Source: Sediminibacterium sp.
GTDB lineage: Bacteria > Bacteroidota > Bacteroidia > Chitinophagales > Chitinophagaceae
NCBI GenBank assembly: GCA_023256555.1
Contig: JALRFB010000046.1
Location: 1-7,119, forward strand
Length of the DNA stretch: 7,119 nt
Direction: 5' to 3'
Below, one piece after another: positions 1-6,756 of this stretch (the stretch's first letter is position 1; each line of letters opens with the position of its first letter). The position numbers and the translations under genes are program-made. Below the pieces are notes generated by a model, which had not been told where the DNA came from, ran no database searches, and saw nothing but the letters and a program-made list of their open reading frames with translations.

Positions 1-1932
1 ATATTTCCAATAAAAATCTCTTAAAGTAGTATCCGCATCAGTTAAGAATACAATTGACTTATCATTTCTATTTCTAATTTTAGAAATATCTTCAAAATTA
101 TTTAAGATTGGTTTGTCCAAACTTCTTCCTTGCATGGTTCTTCCAGCAGGAGCAACTGCATTTGGATCATATACAGCATGCTTCACCGTGTCAATAGCAA
201 TATCTACTGGATCAATACCATAGAACCATCCTCTCCAGAACCAATCTAAATCCTCTGCACTTGCATCTTCCATTATTCTAAATAAATCTGCAGGAGTTGG
301 ATGCTTAAACGCCCATCTTCTAGCATATTCTTTAAATGAATAATCAAACAATTCACGACCCATAATAGTTTCGCGCAAGATATTCAATGCAGTACCAGGT
401 TTAGCATAAGCATTTGGACCAAACTGAATAATATTTTCGCTATTCGTCATGATTGGCTCTAATTGATCCTTAGGCAATTTCATATAATCTGCAATTGTCC
501 ATGCTGGCCCACGACGTGTTGGAAATTTATTATCGTATAATTCTTCAGTTAAGTATTCCACAAAAGTATTTAAACCTTCATCCATCCAAGACCATTGACG
601 CTCATCAGAGTTTACAATCATTGGAAAGAAATTATGACCTACTTCATGAATAATTACCCCTAACATTCCATTCTTAGTGGCTTCTGTATAAGTGCCATCT
701 TTCTCTGTACGTCCATAATTGAAACAGATCATTGGATACTCCATTCCATTCGCAGCTTCAATAGATTGAGCTACTGGATAAGGATAAGGAATAGAGAATT
801 TTGAATAAGTTTTGATAGTATGTGCCACTACTTTAGAAGAAAACTTACGGTATAAACCATAAGCTTCTTTACCATAAGCACTCATACTCATTACTTTCTT
901 GCCTTCTACATCTGTTGCTAAAGCATCCCAGATAAATTTACGGCTACTACCAAATGCAAAGTCACGAACATTTTCTGCTTTGAAAACCCAGGTTTTTGTT
1001 GTTGTTGCTTTATTTTTTTCAGCAGCTTTAGCCTCCTCTAAAGTAACCACTTCAACTGGTTCTTTATAAGAAGTCAAAGCTTTGTTCCATCTAGCTAATT
1101 GAGCAGCAGACAATACTGCAGGATAGTTTTGACACTCTCCTGTTGCCATTACAACATGGTCGCCAGGAACTGTGATCGCTACATTGAAATTACCAAAAGT
1201 CAAAGCAAACTCTCCTCTACCAGTAAACTGATGATGTTGCCAACCTTGGAAGTCAGAATACACTGCTAATCTTGGATACCATTGAGTCATAGTAAACAAG
1301 TAATTACCATCTTCAGGGAAGAATTCATATCCACCTCTTCCCGCTACTGTCATTCTATCAGTTATCTTATAATTCCAATCTATTTTAAATATAAATTTTT
1401 GACCTGGTTTTAATGCAGCTGGCAATTCAATACGCATCATTGTTTTATTCACTGTATACTTTAAATTTTTACCTAAAGCATCAGTCACTTTTAAGATATT
1501 ATCTCCTAAACCATTGTCTGTTTTTTCCTCCAATAATTTATCAATTGAATTTGGAGACATCGCTCTACCTAAAGTTGACCCTTCAGGATAGCCCGCATTT
1601 TTTACTGTGCTATGTTCATTCTCATCTAACTGTAACCAGATATACGTTAATACATCTGGAGAGTTATTGAAATAAGTTACCGTTTCAGCACCATGTAAGA
1701 TTAAATTCTTTTCATCCAAAGTTGCCTTGATATCATAATCTGCTCTTTGTTGCCAATACTTTGGACCAGGAGCACCACTCGCAGTTCGATATTCATTGGG
1801 AGTTGGCAAAATAGTTCCTAATTGCTCAAATTTGTTACCATGATTTGAGTTAGGATTGTTACGGATGTCTTGTGCATGTGTTGTTGCAACAAAAACCATC
1901 ACTGAAAAACCAAGCGTTAATAGCTTCTTCAT
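1..1932 (-). CDS. M1-family zinc metallopeptidase (aminopeptidase-like), secreted, C-terminus cut by window edge
   Basis: Reading the minus strand from the ATG at 1932 gives an open frame of 644 codons to the left edge with no stop. Residues 1-20 form a signal peptide (MKKLLTLGF..., likely cleavage after THA), so the enzyme is exported to the periplasm or beyond. The gluzincin signature HEVGH lies at residues 429-433 (bases 634-648), with the third zinc ligand Glu452 in WMDEGLNTF, an exact HEXXH-X18-E spacing. Tyr509 in AYAKPG is the likely transition-state tyrosine. The substrate N-terminus-binding motif reads NGMEYP (395-400) instead of GAMEN; the key Glu398 is kept, and this variant is common in Bacteroidota M1 peptidases. 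The N-terminal part (about 50-350) fits the beta-rich M1 domain. Peptide cleavage, probably from the N-terminus, is the family role; the substrate is unknown. It starts 16 bases after the HupE-like gene and is probably co-transcribed with it. The missing C-terminus hides any sorting domain. Confidence 0.93.
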   Translation of the reverse strand, partial: MKKLLTLGFSVMVFVATTHAQDIRNNPNSNHGNKFEQLGTILPTPNEYRTASGAPGPKYWQQRADYDIKATLDEKNLILHGAETVTYFNNSPDVLTYIWLQLDENEHSTVKNAGYPEGSTLGRAMSPNSIDKLLEEKTDNGLGDNILKVTDALGKNLKYTVNKTMMRIELPAALKPGQKFIFKIDWNYKITDRMTVAGRGGYEFFPEDGNYLFTMTQWYPRLAVYSDFQGWQHHQFTGRGEFALTFGNFNVAITVPGDHVVMATGECQNYPAVLSAAQLARWNKALTSYKEPVEVVTLEEAKAAEKNKATTTKTWVFKAENVRDFAFGSSRKFIWDALATDVEGKKVMSMSAYGKEAYGLYRKFSSKVVAHTIKTYSKFSIPYPYPVAQSIEAANGMEYPMICFNYGRTEKDGTYTEATKNGMLGVIIHEVGHNFFPMIVNSDERQWSWMDEGLNTFVEYLTEELYDNKFPTRRGPAWTIADYMKLPKDQLEPIMTNSENIIQFGPNAYAKPGTALNILRETIMGRELFDYSFKEYARRWAFKHPTPADLFRIMEDASAEDLDWFWRGWFYGIDPVDIAIDTVKHAVYDPNAVAPAGRTMQGRSLDKPILNNFEDISKIRNRNDKSIVFLTDADTTLRDFYWKY

Positions 1933-1948
1933 TGATTATAATTTTCAA

Positions 1949-2536
1949 TTAAAAAAAAGATACAAGTCTTTCCCATACCATCGCGGCAGCCAACAAAAAA
2001 CTTATTCCTGAAATCACTTGAATAAATCGTCTTCTATTGAGCTTTAAAAGGGATACGAATATAAATGAAATTATTAAAATTACACTAACGATGAGTAGTT
2101 GACCTAGCTCGAGACCTATATTAAAAGAAAGCAGTGGAACTACAATGGACTCCTCTTTTCCTAATAGGCTTCTCAAATAATTACTAAAACCCAAACCATG
2201 AATTAAGCCAAAAAACAGGGCAAAAAAGTAAATTAGGGGGTATTTTGACTTAAAATCGAAGCTTTTTACCCAAAAATTGGCAATTGCAGTAATTAAAATA
2301 GTAATTGGGATAAGCAATTCAATCAAATTAATTGGAAGGCTTATCCATTGAAGAACACTTAAAGCCAAAGTGATTGAATGGCCCAAAGTAAATGAAGTTA
2401 CCAAAACAAGCAATTGTTTCCAGTCAGTCCAAATATATCTTGCTGTTAAAGCTAGAATAAATAAAATATGATCCGAACCTCTTAAATCTATAATATGTCT
2501 AAAACCCAAATGCAAGTATATTTGAAAATCATTCAT
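1949..2536 (-). CDS. HupE/UreJ-family integral membrane protein, putative metal permease
   Basis: A 195-residue polytopic protein with about six to seven hydrophobic segments and few soluble parts. It carries the conserved histidine/acidic pattern of the HupE/UreJ_2 group: H14 followed by GSDHILF (Asp22, His23), FTLGHSITLAL (His53), ELLIPITILITAIANF (Glu73, Asn87), FGLIHGLGFS (His113) and FNIGLELGQL (Glu143, Gln146). Rhizobial HupE is a nickel permease of hydrogenase clusters, but the function of the broader UreJ_2 group is not settled and no hydrogenase or urease gene is visible here. The metal, and even metal transport itself, are therefore inferences. The length fits the stand-alone Bacteroidota form, which lacks the extra N-terminal domain seen in some proteobacterial homologues. 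The ATG at 2536 sits next to the divergent DUF6702-like gene, and the M1 peptidase follows after 16 bases, so these two minus-strand genes are likely an operon. No Shine-Dalgarno sequence is evident. Confidence 0.87.
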   Translation of the reverse strand: MNDFQIYLHLGFRHIIDLRGSDHILFILALTARYIWTDWKQLLVLVTSFTLGHSITLALSVLQWISLPINLIELLIPITILITAIANFWVKSFDFKSKYPLIYFFALFFGLIHGLGFSNYLRSLLGKEESIVVPLLSFNIGLELGQLLIVSVILIISFIFVSLLKLNRRRFIQVISGISFLLAAAMVWERLVSFF

Positions 2537-2546
2537 TAAAACTAAT

Positions 2547-2576
2547 TTTGTGGTGTTAAATTAATGAAGACCTTTG
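2547..2576 (+). promoter_or_regulatory. Possible Bacteroidota-type promoter for the DUF6702-like gene
   Basis: TTTG at 2547-2550 is followed after 18 bases by GACCTTTG at 2569-2576, one mismatch from the TAnnTTTG -7 element of the Bacteroidota housekeeping sigma factor, at an acceptable spacing (usually about 17-23). It would start transcription around 2582, giving a leader of roughly 14 bases before the ATG at 2596. The short pattern in AT-rich DNA makes chance a real possibility. Confidence 0.4.
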
Positions 2577-2587
2577 TAAACATCAAA
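2556..2587 (-). promoter_or_regulatory. Weak candidate promoter for the HupE-like/M1 peptidase operon
   Basis: On the minus strand TTTG (complement of 2584-2587) is followed after 20 bases by TAATTTAA (complement of 2556-2563), two mismatches from TAnnTTTG. It lies 19 bases upstream of the ATG at 2536 and would overlap the plus-strand promoter candidate, so the two directions could compete. The position is sensible but the match is poor. Confidence 0.22.
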
Positions 2588-2595
2588 TAAATTAC

Positions 2596-3084
2596 ATGAG
2601 CTGGATTAGTTTTAAACCTTTGATCACATGGATGATTGCTTTATTTCATCCTTTTTTTATTTCAGTAATCGATATTCAACATAATAATAAAGAAGCTACA
2701 CTTGAAATTAGCGTGCGAACATTCACTGACGATTTGGAAAAAATGATTAATAAAGAATATCACACTAAAATTGATATATCTGATCCAAAACAAAAAGCAA
2801 AAGCCAATGTTTTGATACAACAATATATTCAGAAGAAACTAGTACTTACTGCAAATGGAACTAAATCTTCACTTGACTTTGTAGGCTTTGAAATTCAATC
2901 AGAAAGTACTTGGTCTTATTTTGAAGTAAAAAACATTCAACAGTTAAAGCAGTTAAATGTTTTTTGTGAGCTACTTTTTGGAATCGACCCTCAGCAAATA
3001 AACATATTTCATGTTAATTCCAATGGTGTACGTAAAAGTTATGAATTGGCATCACCAAAGAACAATACTCAATTTATTTTTTAA
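2596..3084 (+). CDS. Exported DUF6702-like small protein of unknown function
   Basis: A 162-residue protein. Residues 1-17 are hydrophobic with one lysine, and the conserved family block begins HPFFISV (18-24), so this looks like a signal peptide or short membrane anchor with the mature protein starting near His18. The remainder resembles the Bacteroidota DUF6702 family: a strand-rich start (ATLEISVRTFTDDLEKM, about 34-50), a charged helical part around 55-80, the NG turn at 87-88, the aromatic patch WSYFEV (106-111) and a C-terminal strand NIFHVNSNGVRKS (136-148). No catalytic motif is visible; it has a single cysteine (124). The family assignment is from recalled sequence pattern. It is divergent from the HupE-like gene (59 bases between starts), a neighbourhood that I recall recurring in Bacteroidota, so a joint envelope role is plausible. 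Its stop codon lies inside the 3' end of the convergent glycosyltransferase gene. The ATG at 2596 is the first in frame after the putative promoter. Confidence 0.8.
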   Translation: MSWISFKPLITWMIALFHPFFISVIDIQHNNKEATLEISVRTFTDDLEKMINKEYHTKIDISDPKQKAKANVLIQQYIQKKLVLTANGTKSSLDFVGFEIQSESTWSYFEVKNIQQLKQLNVFCELLFGIDPQQINIFHVNSNGVRKSYELASPKNNTQFIF

Positions 3085-4735
3085 GCAACAATACCTCGAA
3101 CGGTATGGTTTCCTGATCTCTAGTTGTAGGATTTAGGAAGGGTAAGCTCAACATGGTAACATGAAATCTTCTTGACTCAAATTGAACCTTGCTATTAGGA
3201 AACTGCTTTAACAGAACAGAGTCGTTTACTTTATCAGTCACTACTAAATTTCCTTCTTTTAGTTGAAGACTATCTTCTTCTATTTTGAAAACATGTTGCC
3301 CATAAAAATGCATTGCATAGCTATTGGGTATTTTATGTAATACTATGGAAGATTTATCCCAAGCCTTTTGGCTAATTTGTTTCACCATTTGATTACCTAA
3401 TTGATAGGGCAATAAATTGGGATAAAACTGCGTATTCATCACTAGGTTCACTCCTACCCAAAGTATAATGGCACTATAAAACCATTTCTGCCCCATTGTA
3501 AATTTTGAACGCAATAAAACTAATAATAGAAACAATATCAATAAAGAAATAAATAAAAGAACAATTGGTGCTTTTCCAAATGGAATGGAAAGTATTACAC
3601 CCACTACTATAATAAACAGCAAGAACAATCCTAGATGAAATTTATATAAAGCCTTAACCCATTTACTTATAGAGGCATTGTTCCAAAGCATTTTTTCCCA
3701 ATGAGCTGCTGTTAAAATTGCCGCTAATGGGAATACCACAAATATATAATGAGGCAATTGTGCTTGACTTCTAGAAAGTACTAAATAGGTAAATACAAAA
3801 CCAAAAAAGCTAATTCTTTCAGTAGCTGGACGAAAGATCCCTTCTTTAACTATAGCAATAAACTTTGCAAATAAAGCCCATAAAAAAACAAATATCCAAG
3901 GCAAAAAACTCCAAAACATATTCTCTAACAAGAAAGTGAAATAGCCCATTTCTTTAAAAGCATTCTCGCCTGTATATCTTCCAAAACTCTGGGTCCAATA
4001 ATAAAATTTAACCCCTGATTGTATGGGATGATGATTGATGATCTTACCAGGATGTAGATCGAATTGTTGATACAAGCCCCAAGTCATTGGGAATAATAAA
4101 ACAGCTATCAAAACAATGCCTAGTAAATAAATTGGTTTGAAAAAGTAGGACCAATCTTTTTTGCAAAACCATTCTGGTGCAAAACAAAGTATAGGAACCA
4201 CTAAGGCAATTGGACCCTTAGTCATCATGCCCCCCGCTATGGCAAGTACTCCAATAAAGAAATATTTAGTTTGTTTAGTAGTATTCCAAAAAGCAATAGC
4301 TGCAATAGCGGTCATTACCCAACCTACTAACATAGTATCTGTTCTTACATCATGTGCAATTAAGAAAAAAGCTTGACTTGAAGCCAATATCAAAGTAGCT
4401 ATTCTTGCGGTAGTAGTGGAATAATATAATTGAGCAAATTGATAAGTCGAATACAATGCCAATCCCAAAAATATTAAAGATGGAATACGATAGGCCCAAT
4501 CATAGATACCAAAAAATTTCATTGACAAGGCAGACAACCAAAACAACATAGGTGGCTTGTCAAGATAATCTGCATTCAAATCAAATATTTGTAGATAAGA
4601 ATGCTTCTCTAACATTTCTCGACTAATTGAAGCATATTGAGCAGCATCCACATCCATTAAAGGAATCATGTATGCGCCAATAAGATAAACTGATAATATA
4701 GCAGTCAAACTAATGATGAAACTATTCTTATGCAT
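3074..4735 (-). CDS. ArnT-like family 39 glycosyltransferase, integral membrane
   Basis: A 553-residue GT-C fold enzyme, a normal length for ArnT/GT39 proteins, with about 11-13 membrane segments over residues 5-440 and a soluble C-terminal domain (about 440-553), expected on the periplasmic side. Numbered from the chosen ATG, motifs are: the acidic loop MDVDAAQYASISREM (Asp28 and Asp30, the likely catalytic and metal-binding acid region), YLDKPPMLFW (57-66), AHDVRTDTML (Asp129, Asp133), MTKGP (171-175) and SRSQAQLPHYIFVVFP (321-336). Such enzymes move a sugar from an undecaprenyl-phosphate donor to lipid A, protein or another acceptor; the sugar and acceptor cannot be read from sequence. The frame is open upstream to a GTG at 4765, but the ATG at 4735 is preferred because it starts just before the first membrane helix. 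It overlaps the PAP2 stop by 8 bases, suggesting translational coupling. Its 3' end overlaps the DUF6702-like gene by 11 bases. Confidence 0.88.
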   Translation of the reverse strand: MHKNSFIISLTAILSVYLIGAYMIPLMDVDAAQYASISREMLEKHSYLQIFDLNADYLDKPPMLFWLSALSMKFFGIYDWAYRIPSLIFLGLALYSTYQFAQLYYSTTTARIATLILASSQAFFLIAHDVRTDTMLVGWVMTAIAAIAFWNTTKQTKYFFIGVLAIAGGMMTKGPIALVVPILCFAPEWFCKKDWSYFFKPIYLLGIVLIAVLLFPMTWGLYQQFDLHPGKIINHHPIQSGVKFYYWTQSFGRYTGENAFKEMGYFTFLLENMFWSFLPWIFVFLWALFAKFIAIVKEGIFRPATERISFFGFVFTYLVLSRSQAQLPHYIFVVFPLAAILTAAHWEKMLWNNASISKWVKALYKFHLGLFLLFIIVVGVILSIPFGKAPIVLLFISLLILFLLLVLLRSKFTMGQKWFYSAIILWVGVNLVMNTQFYPNLLPYQLGNQMVKQISQKAWDKSSIVLHKIPNSYAMHFYGQHVFKIEEDSLQLKEGNLVVTDKVNDSVLLKQFPNSKVQFESRRFHVTMLSLPFLNPTTRDQETIPFEVLLLKK

Positions 4736-5306
4736 GTTGATTCCATTTATTAAATAATGAGCCACTTATCCATCCAATAACTATTCCAATAATTGATCCT
4801 ACAAAAACATCTAATGGATAATGTACACCAACATATACCTGCGCATAAGCAATGATTGCTGCCCAGATAAAAAATAACCAAGTATATCTTTTAAATAAAG
4901 GTTGAAGTGTCATAAAAATAAACATAGCCAAACCAAAATGATTTGCTGCATGAGATGAAGTAAAACTAAACCCTCCTGAACAATGATCTAATAACAATCT
5001 ACACTTACCTATCATCATGGGATCTGCACAAGGTCTTAACCTCTGGATCAATGGCTTGAAAATACTACTACTAATTTGATCTGTAAATGTCACATTAAGC
5101 ACTGCTAATAATAGCCATTTCCAAGTGATCTTACCCCATTTGATGAATAAATACACCAAAATAACAGCATAAAAAGGATACCAGTTATTGGCATTTCTGC
5201 ACCAAGGAAGTAGTTTATCCAATAATGGATGGGTCCAAACTCCATTGATTAAGCTGAATAAAGCCTGATCTTTTGCCAAAAGGGATGCCCAAATGCTATT
5301 TGTCAT
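4728..5306 (-). CDS. PAP2-family membrane phosphatase (lipid phosphatase)
   Basis: A 192-residue membrane protein with about five or six hydrophobic segments and the three PAP2 motifs, numbered from the ATG at 5306: KPLIQRLRP (KX6RP), SSHAANHFG with its catalytic histidine, and AQVYVGVHYPLD with the nucleophile-type histidine and the Asp four residues later. Members remove phosphate from lipid pyrophosphates or phosphates, such as undecaprenyl pyrophosphate or lipid A; the substrate is undetermined here. Motif 3 reads Ala-Gln where the textbook form has Ser-Arg, and motif 2 has Ser-Ser-His rather than Pro-Ser-Gly-His. The latter is usual in Bacteroidota relatives. An upstream in-frame TTG at 5321 would add only five residues, and the ATG is preferred. 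It overlaps the ArnT-like gene by 8 bases, so the pair probably works together on lipid-linked sugars at the outer face of the inner membrane. It is divergent from the mutase gene, with 61 bases between. Confidence 0.9.
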   Translation of the reverse strand: MTNSIWASLLAKDQALFSLINGVWTHPLLDKLLPWCRNANNWYPFYAVILVYLFIKWGKITWKWLLLAVLNVTFTDQISSSIFKPLIQRLRPCADPMMIGKCRLLLDHCSGGFSFTSSHAANHFGLAMFIFMTLQPLFKRYTWLFFIWAAIIAYAQVYVGVHYPLDVFVGSIIGIVIGWISGSLFNKWNQHA

Positions 5307-5340
5307 GCCATAAAGATACAAGAAGTGGAAAAATTTGAAG

Positions 5341-5348
5341 TAAATTTG
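5341..5348 (+). promoter_or_regulatory. Probable -7 element for the glmM-like operon
   Basis: TAAATTTG is an exact match to the Bacteroidota -7 consensus TAnnTTTG and sits 19 bases before the ATG at 5368, giving a plausible leader of about 14 bases. I see no good TTTG -33 partner 17-23 bases upstream (that stretch reads AGATACAAGAA), so this is a one-box call. Confidence 0.42.
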
Positions 5349-5367
5349 CTACTCAATTCAAACAATT

Positions 5368-6750
5368 ATGGCATTAATTAAAAGCATATCTGGATTTAGA
5401 GGGACTATTGGTGGTAAACCTAATGATAATCTGACTCCTTTAGATATGGTGAAATTTGCATCTGCTTATGGAAGCTGGTTGAATTCCAAGTCTGCTGGTA
5501 AAAAGAAAGTAGTGGTGGGAAGAGATGGAAGAATGAGTGGGAATATGGTAGAAGCGATGGTGGAACAAAGTTTAATGGCTTTGGGGATTGATGTGATTCA
5601 TTTAGGATTGAGCACCACTCCTACTGTAGAAATGGCAGTAGTATTTGAAAAAGCAGATGGTGGTATTATCTTGACAGCTAGTCATAATCCAAAAGAATGG
5701 AACGCACTAAAATTATTGAATGAGAAAGGAGAATTTGTTAGTGCTGAAGAAGGGAAAACCATCTTGAGTATCGCAGCCAATGAAAATTTCAATTATGCAA
5801 CTATAGATGAACTTGGTAAAATTATTTCAGACAACAATAGTTTAGAAAAACATATTCAAGCAATTCTTCAATATCCATTAGTCAATAAGAAAGCAATTGA
5901 AGCGGCTAATTTCTCTGTTGTAGTAGATGCCATTAACAGTTCTGGCGCATTTACAGTTCCAGCATTATTAAAAGCTTTAGGTGTTAATAATATTACGGTT
6001 TTAAATGAGGAAATGACTGGCAATTTTGCTCATAACCCTGAGCCATTAAAAGAGCATTTGACAGATTTATGTTCTACAGTAACCAGTAAAAAAGCTAGTT
6101 TGGGAATTGCTGTGGATCCAGATGTGGACAGACTTTGCTTTGTGAGCGAAGATGGTGAATTATTTGGGGAAGAGTATACCTTAGTAGCAGTGGCAGATTA
6201 TATTTTGCAAAATAAAAAAGGAGCTACTGTAAGCAATTTATCTTCTACAAGAGCATTAAGAGATATTACAAAACAACATGGATGCAATTATTTTGCAAGT
6301 GCAGTGGGTGAAGTGAATGTGGTGAATATGATGAAGCAAGAAAAAGCAGTAATCGGCGGAGAAGGGAACGGCGGAATCATTGTTCCTGATTTACATTACG
6401 GAAGAGACGCTTTGATTGGTATAGCATTATTTTTAAGTCAATTAGCTACAAGCAATAAATCTGCTTCTGCATTAAGAGCTTCTTATCCTGCTTATTTTAT
6501 GAGTAAGAAAAAAATGGATTTAAATGCTTCTCTTTCTTTGGACACTATCTTCAATGCTTTAGAAACTAAGTTTGCTGCATTCCCTATCAATAAAGTGGAT
6601 GGCTTTAAAATTGATTTCGAAGAGGAATGGGTGCATTTAAGAACAAGTAACACAGAACCAATTATGCGTATTTATACAGAAGCGAAGTCACAAAAAGCTG
6701 CTGATGAATTAGCAGATAAGATTATCTCAATTATACATTCAATACAATAG
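5368..6750 (+). CDS. glmM: Phosphoglucosamine mutase (alpha-D-phosphohexomutase family)
   Basis: A 460-residue cytoplasmic enzyme of standard length for phosphohexomutases, with all four active-site loops: TASHNP (103-108) with phosphoserine Ser105, the magnesium loop DPDVDR (250-255), the sugar-specificity loop GEGNGG (331-336), and the phosphate-binding loop RTSNTEPIMRIYTEA (425-439). GlmM converts glucosamine-6-phosphate to glucosamine-1-phosphate on the route to UDP-GlcNAc, which feeds peptidoglycan and lipid A. The sugar loop is of the GE-x-NGG kind found in archaeal-type GlmM rather than the GEQSGH of E. coli-type GlmM; this is the usual form in Bacteroidota. Phosphoglucomutase or phosphomannomutase activity cannot be excluded from sequence alone. 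The N-terminus (MALIKSISGFRGTIGG) supports the start at 5368, although no Shine-Dalgarno sequence precedes it. A cysteine desulfurase follows after 6 bases, so the two are likely co-transcribed. Confidence 0.9.
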   Translation: MALIKSISGFRGTIGGKPNDNLTPLDMVKFASAYGSWLNSKSAGKKKVVVGRDGRMSGNMVEAMVEQSLMALGIDVIHLGLSTTPTVEMAVVFEKADGGIILTASHNPKEWNALKLLNEKGEFVSAEEGKTILSIAANENFNYATIDELGKIISDNNSLEKHIQAILQYPLVNKKAIEAANFSVVVDAINSSGAFTVPALLKALGVNNITVLNEEMTGNFAHNPEPLKEHLTDLCSTVTSKKASLGIAVDPDVDRLCFVSEDGELFGEEYTLVAVADYILQNKKGATVSNLSSTRALRDITKQHGCNYFASAVGEVNVVNMMKQEKAVIGGEGNGGIIVPDLHYGRDALIGIALFLSQLATSNKSASALRASYPAYFMSKKKMDLNASLSLDTIFNALETKFAAFPINKVDGFKIDFEEEWVHLRTSNTEPIMRIYTEAKSQKAADELADKIISIIHSIQ

Positions 6751-6756
6751 TCAGGG

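Noticed and set aside
1413..1670. Plus-strand 85-codon open frame
   Set aside because: It lies wholly antisense inside the M1 peptidase, whose minus-strand frame is continuous and carries clear family motifs; the translated product is low-complexity with no recognisable domain.
1935..1940. TATAAT on the minus strand just upstream of the M1 peptidase start
   Set aside because: It is two bases from the ATG, too close to give a usable leader, lacks a -35 partner, and E. coli-type boxes are not the Bacteroidota pattern; the gene is better explained as part of the HupE-like operon.
4161..4376. Plus-strand 71-codon open frame
   Set aside because: It is antisense to the conserved part of the ArnT-like gene that encodes AHDVRTDTML and MTKGP, so it is a shadow frame.
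4736..4765. Ten-residue N-terminal extension of the ArnT-like protein from an upstream start
   Set aside because: The start codon there is GTG, it overlaps the PAP2 gene by 38 bases, and the extension adds polar residues before the first membrane helix; the ATG at 4735 fits the family better.
5308..5315. TATCTTTA on the minus strand as a -7 box for the PAP2 gene
   Set aside because: One mismatch from TAnnTTTG, but it ends within a few bases of the ATG at 5306 and has no good TTTG partner, so it would place the transcript start at or past the start codon.
5307..5321. Five-residue N-terminal extension of the PAP2 protein
   Set aside because: It would need a TTG start with no ribosome binding signal; an ATG follows at 5306.
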